From JACQAI01 sp035507915 (lineage in GTDB: Bacteria; Pseudomonadota; Alphaproteobacteria; Elsterales; Elsteraceae): DNA of 13,950 nucleotides. The stretch is taken from NCBI GenBank assembly GCA_035507915.1, contig DATJNS010000347.1, positions 1 to 13,950 of the forward strand, given 5' to 3'. Positions 12,921 to 13,950 of the stretch are shown here, piece by piece; the first letter of the stretch is position 1, and every line of letters starts with the position of its first letter. A program made the position numbers and the translations under genes. The notes below the pieces were generated by a model. The model searched no databases. It saw only the letters and a list, made by a program, of their open reading frames with translations, and was not told where the DNA came from.

Positions 12921-13950
12921 ATGACGATCCGCAACCTCGACCATCTGTTCGCGCCCAAGTCGGTCGCGCTGATCGGCGCCAGCCAGCGCGCCCATTCGGT
13001 CGGCGCGGTGCTGGCGCACAATCTGTTCGAGGCCGGCTTCGCCGGGCCGATCATGCCGGTCAATCCGCACGGCGGAGCGGTCGGCGGCGTGCTCGCCTAT
13101 CCCGACGTCGCGAGCCTGCCGGCGACGCCCGATCTCGCCGTCATCGCGACGCCGCCGCCGAGCGTGCCGGAGCTGATCGGCCAGCTCGGCGCGCGCGGCT
13201 GCCGGGCCGCGGTCGTGATCACCGCTGGCTTCGGCGAGGGCGAGGACACGACCGGGCGCGCGTTGTCCCAGGCCATGCTGGATGCGGCGCGTCCCCATCT
13301 GTTGCGCATCGTCGGGCCGAACTGCCTGGGCGTGGCGGTGCCCGGCTGCGGGCTCGACGCGACCTTCGCGCACGTCGCGCCCCAGCGCGGCTCGATCGCG
13401 TTCGTCACCCAGTCGGGCGCGGTCGCCACCGCGGTGCTCGACTGGGCGACCGCGCGCGGCATCGGCTTCAGCCACCTGGTGTCGCTCGGCGACATGAGCG
13501 ACGTCGATTTCGGCGACATGCTGGATTATCTCGCCAACCGATCCGAGACCCACTCGATCCTGCTCTATGTCGAGGCGGTCACCCATGCGCGCAAGTTCAT
13601 GTCGGCGGCGCGCGCGGCGGCGCGCAACAAGCCTGTGATCGTCATCAAGGCCGGGCGGCACGCCGCGGCGGCCAAGGCTGCGACCTCGCATACCGGGGCG
13701 CTGGCAGGCGCCGACGACGTCTACGACGCGGCGTTCCGGCGCGCCGGCATGCTGCGCGTGCGCAATCTCGACGAACTGTTCGCCGCGGTCGAGACCCTGG
13801 CGCGCCTGCAGCCGATCCGCGGCGACCGCCTGGCGATCCTGACCAACGGCGGCGGGCTCGGCGTGCTGGCGACCGATGATCTGCTCGATGCCGGCGGCCG
13901 CCTCGCGGAACTCACGCCCGAGACGCGCGCCGCGCTCGACAAGGCGCTGC
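12921..13950 (+). CDS. NDP-forming acyl-CoA synthetase (ACD/Pat type), 3' end outside window
   Basis: The first 343 residues of a protein starting MTIRNLDHLFAPKSVALIGAS, still open at the edge. Seen: a CoA-binding Rossmann domain (about 7-135, ending VGPNCLGV), a succinyl-CoA-ligase-like domain with FVTQSGAVATAVLDWA (161-176) and SLGDMSDVDFGDMLDYL, and the phosphorylatable His in ATSHTGALAG. That His is H257, the same number as in archaeal ADP-forming acetyl-CoA synthetase as I recall it. The following segment (RLAILTNGGGLGVLATD) starts the next subdomain. Such proteins either convert acyl-CoA, ADP and phosphate to acid and ATP, or carry a C-terminal GNAT domain and act as protein acetyltransferases (Pat/PatZ). 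The part that would decide lies outside. The intact His allows catalysis. An FNR/FixK box upstream suggests low-oxygen expression, when making ATP from acetyl-CoA would help. The Shine-Dalgarno is weak. Confidence 0.85.
   Translation, partial: MTIRNLDHLFAPKSVALIGASQRAHSVGAVLAHNLFEAGFAGPIMPVNPHGGAVGGVLAYPDVASLPATPDLAVIATPPPSVPELIGQLGARGCRAAVVITAGFGEGEDTTGRALSQAMLDAARPHLLRIVGPNCLGVAVPGCGLDATFAHVAPQRGSIAFVTQSGAVATAVLDWATARGIGFSHLVSLGDMSDVDFGDMLDYLANRSETHSILLYVEAVTHARKFMSAARAAARNKPVIVIKAGRHAAAAKAATSHTGALAGADDVYDAAFRRAGMLRVRNLDELFAAVETLARLQPIRGDRLAILTNGGGLGVLATDDLLDAGGRLAELTPETRAALDKAL

Noticed and set aside
12807..13691. Minus-strand open frame of 294 codons, and 12872-13879 plus-strand open frame
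   Set aside because: Both are shadows of the acyl-CoA synthetase frame that starts at 12921, which shows the family's motifs in order and is open to the window edge.

Overview
This is a very GC-rich, densely packed bacterial chromosome segment with no RNA genes, integrase, transposase or CRISPR array. An alphaproteobacterium is the best guess. The F1FO-ATPase zeta-subunit family (DUF1476), which is essentially alphaproteobacterial, is present. There are several FNR/FixK-type TTGA-N6-TCAA boxes, and GTG/TTG starts and third-position G/C are frequent. The order or genus cannot be fixed from the sequence.

Left edge (1-1298, minus strand): a putative lipoprotein of the M48 peptidase fold, whose HEXXH motif reads HRMAH, is followed with a 4-base overlap by a TPR-repeat protein that runs off the window.

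Catabolic block (1402-9454): a class III PLP aminotransferase (+) converges on an M81/MlrC-family metallopeptidase-like protein (-), with a strong hairpin between their ends. A 72-bp imperfect palindromic repeat lies in the divergent gap before a + strand operon. That operon holds a COG0523/CobW GTPase, a dihydropyrimidinase/hydantoinase, a LigJ-like 4-oxalomesaconate hydratase of the amidohydrolase superfamily, and an RDD-family membrane protein. A convergent minus-strand gene encodes a 4,5-dihydroxyphthalate decarboxylase-like protein without a signal peptide. The enzymes suggest opening of a cyclic amide or ureide, hydration, decarboxylation and transamination, with the GTPase as a possible metal chaperone. 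The substrate is not evident.

Low-oxygen block (9530-13950): an ion-channel protein, a 90-aa small protein, a zeta-subunit (DUF1476) paralogue, a 117-aa conserved-looking small protein, a stand-alone response-regulator receiver, a tandem universal stress protein and the start of an NDP-forming acyl-CoA synthetase (Pat/ACD type). Five perfect 14-bp TTGA-N6-TCAA boxes lie in its three divergent intergenic regions. One box sits symmetrically between two divergent -10 elements. This looks like a compact FNR/FixK-type regulon linking oxygen limitation to ATPase inhibition, ion flux, stress protection and acyl-CoA or acetate metabolism. It is the most noteworthy part of the window.
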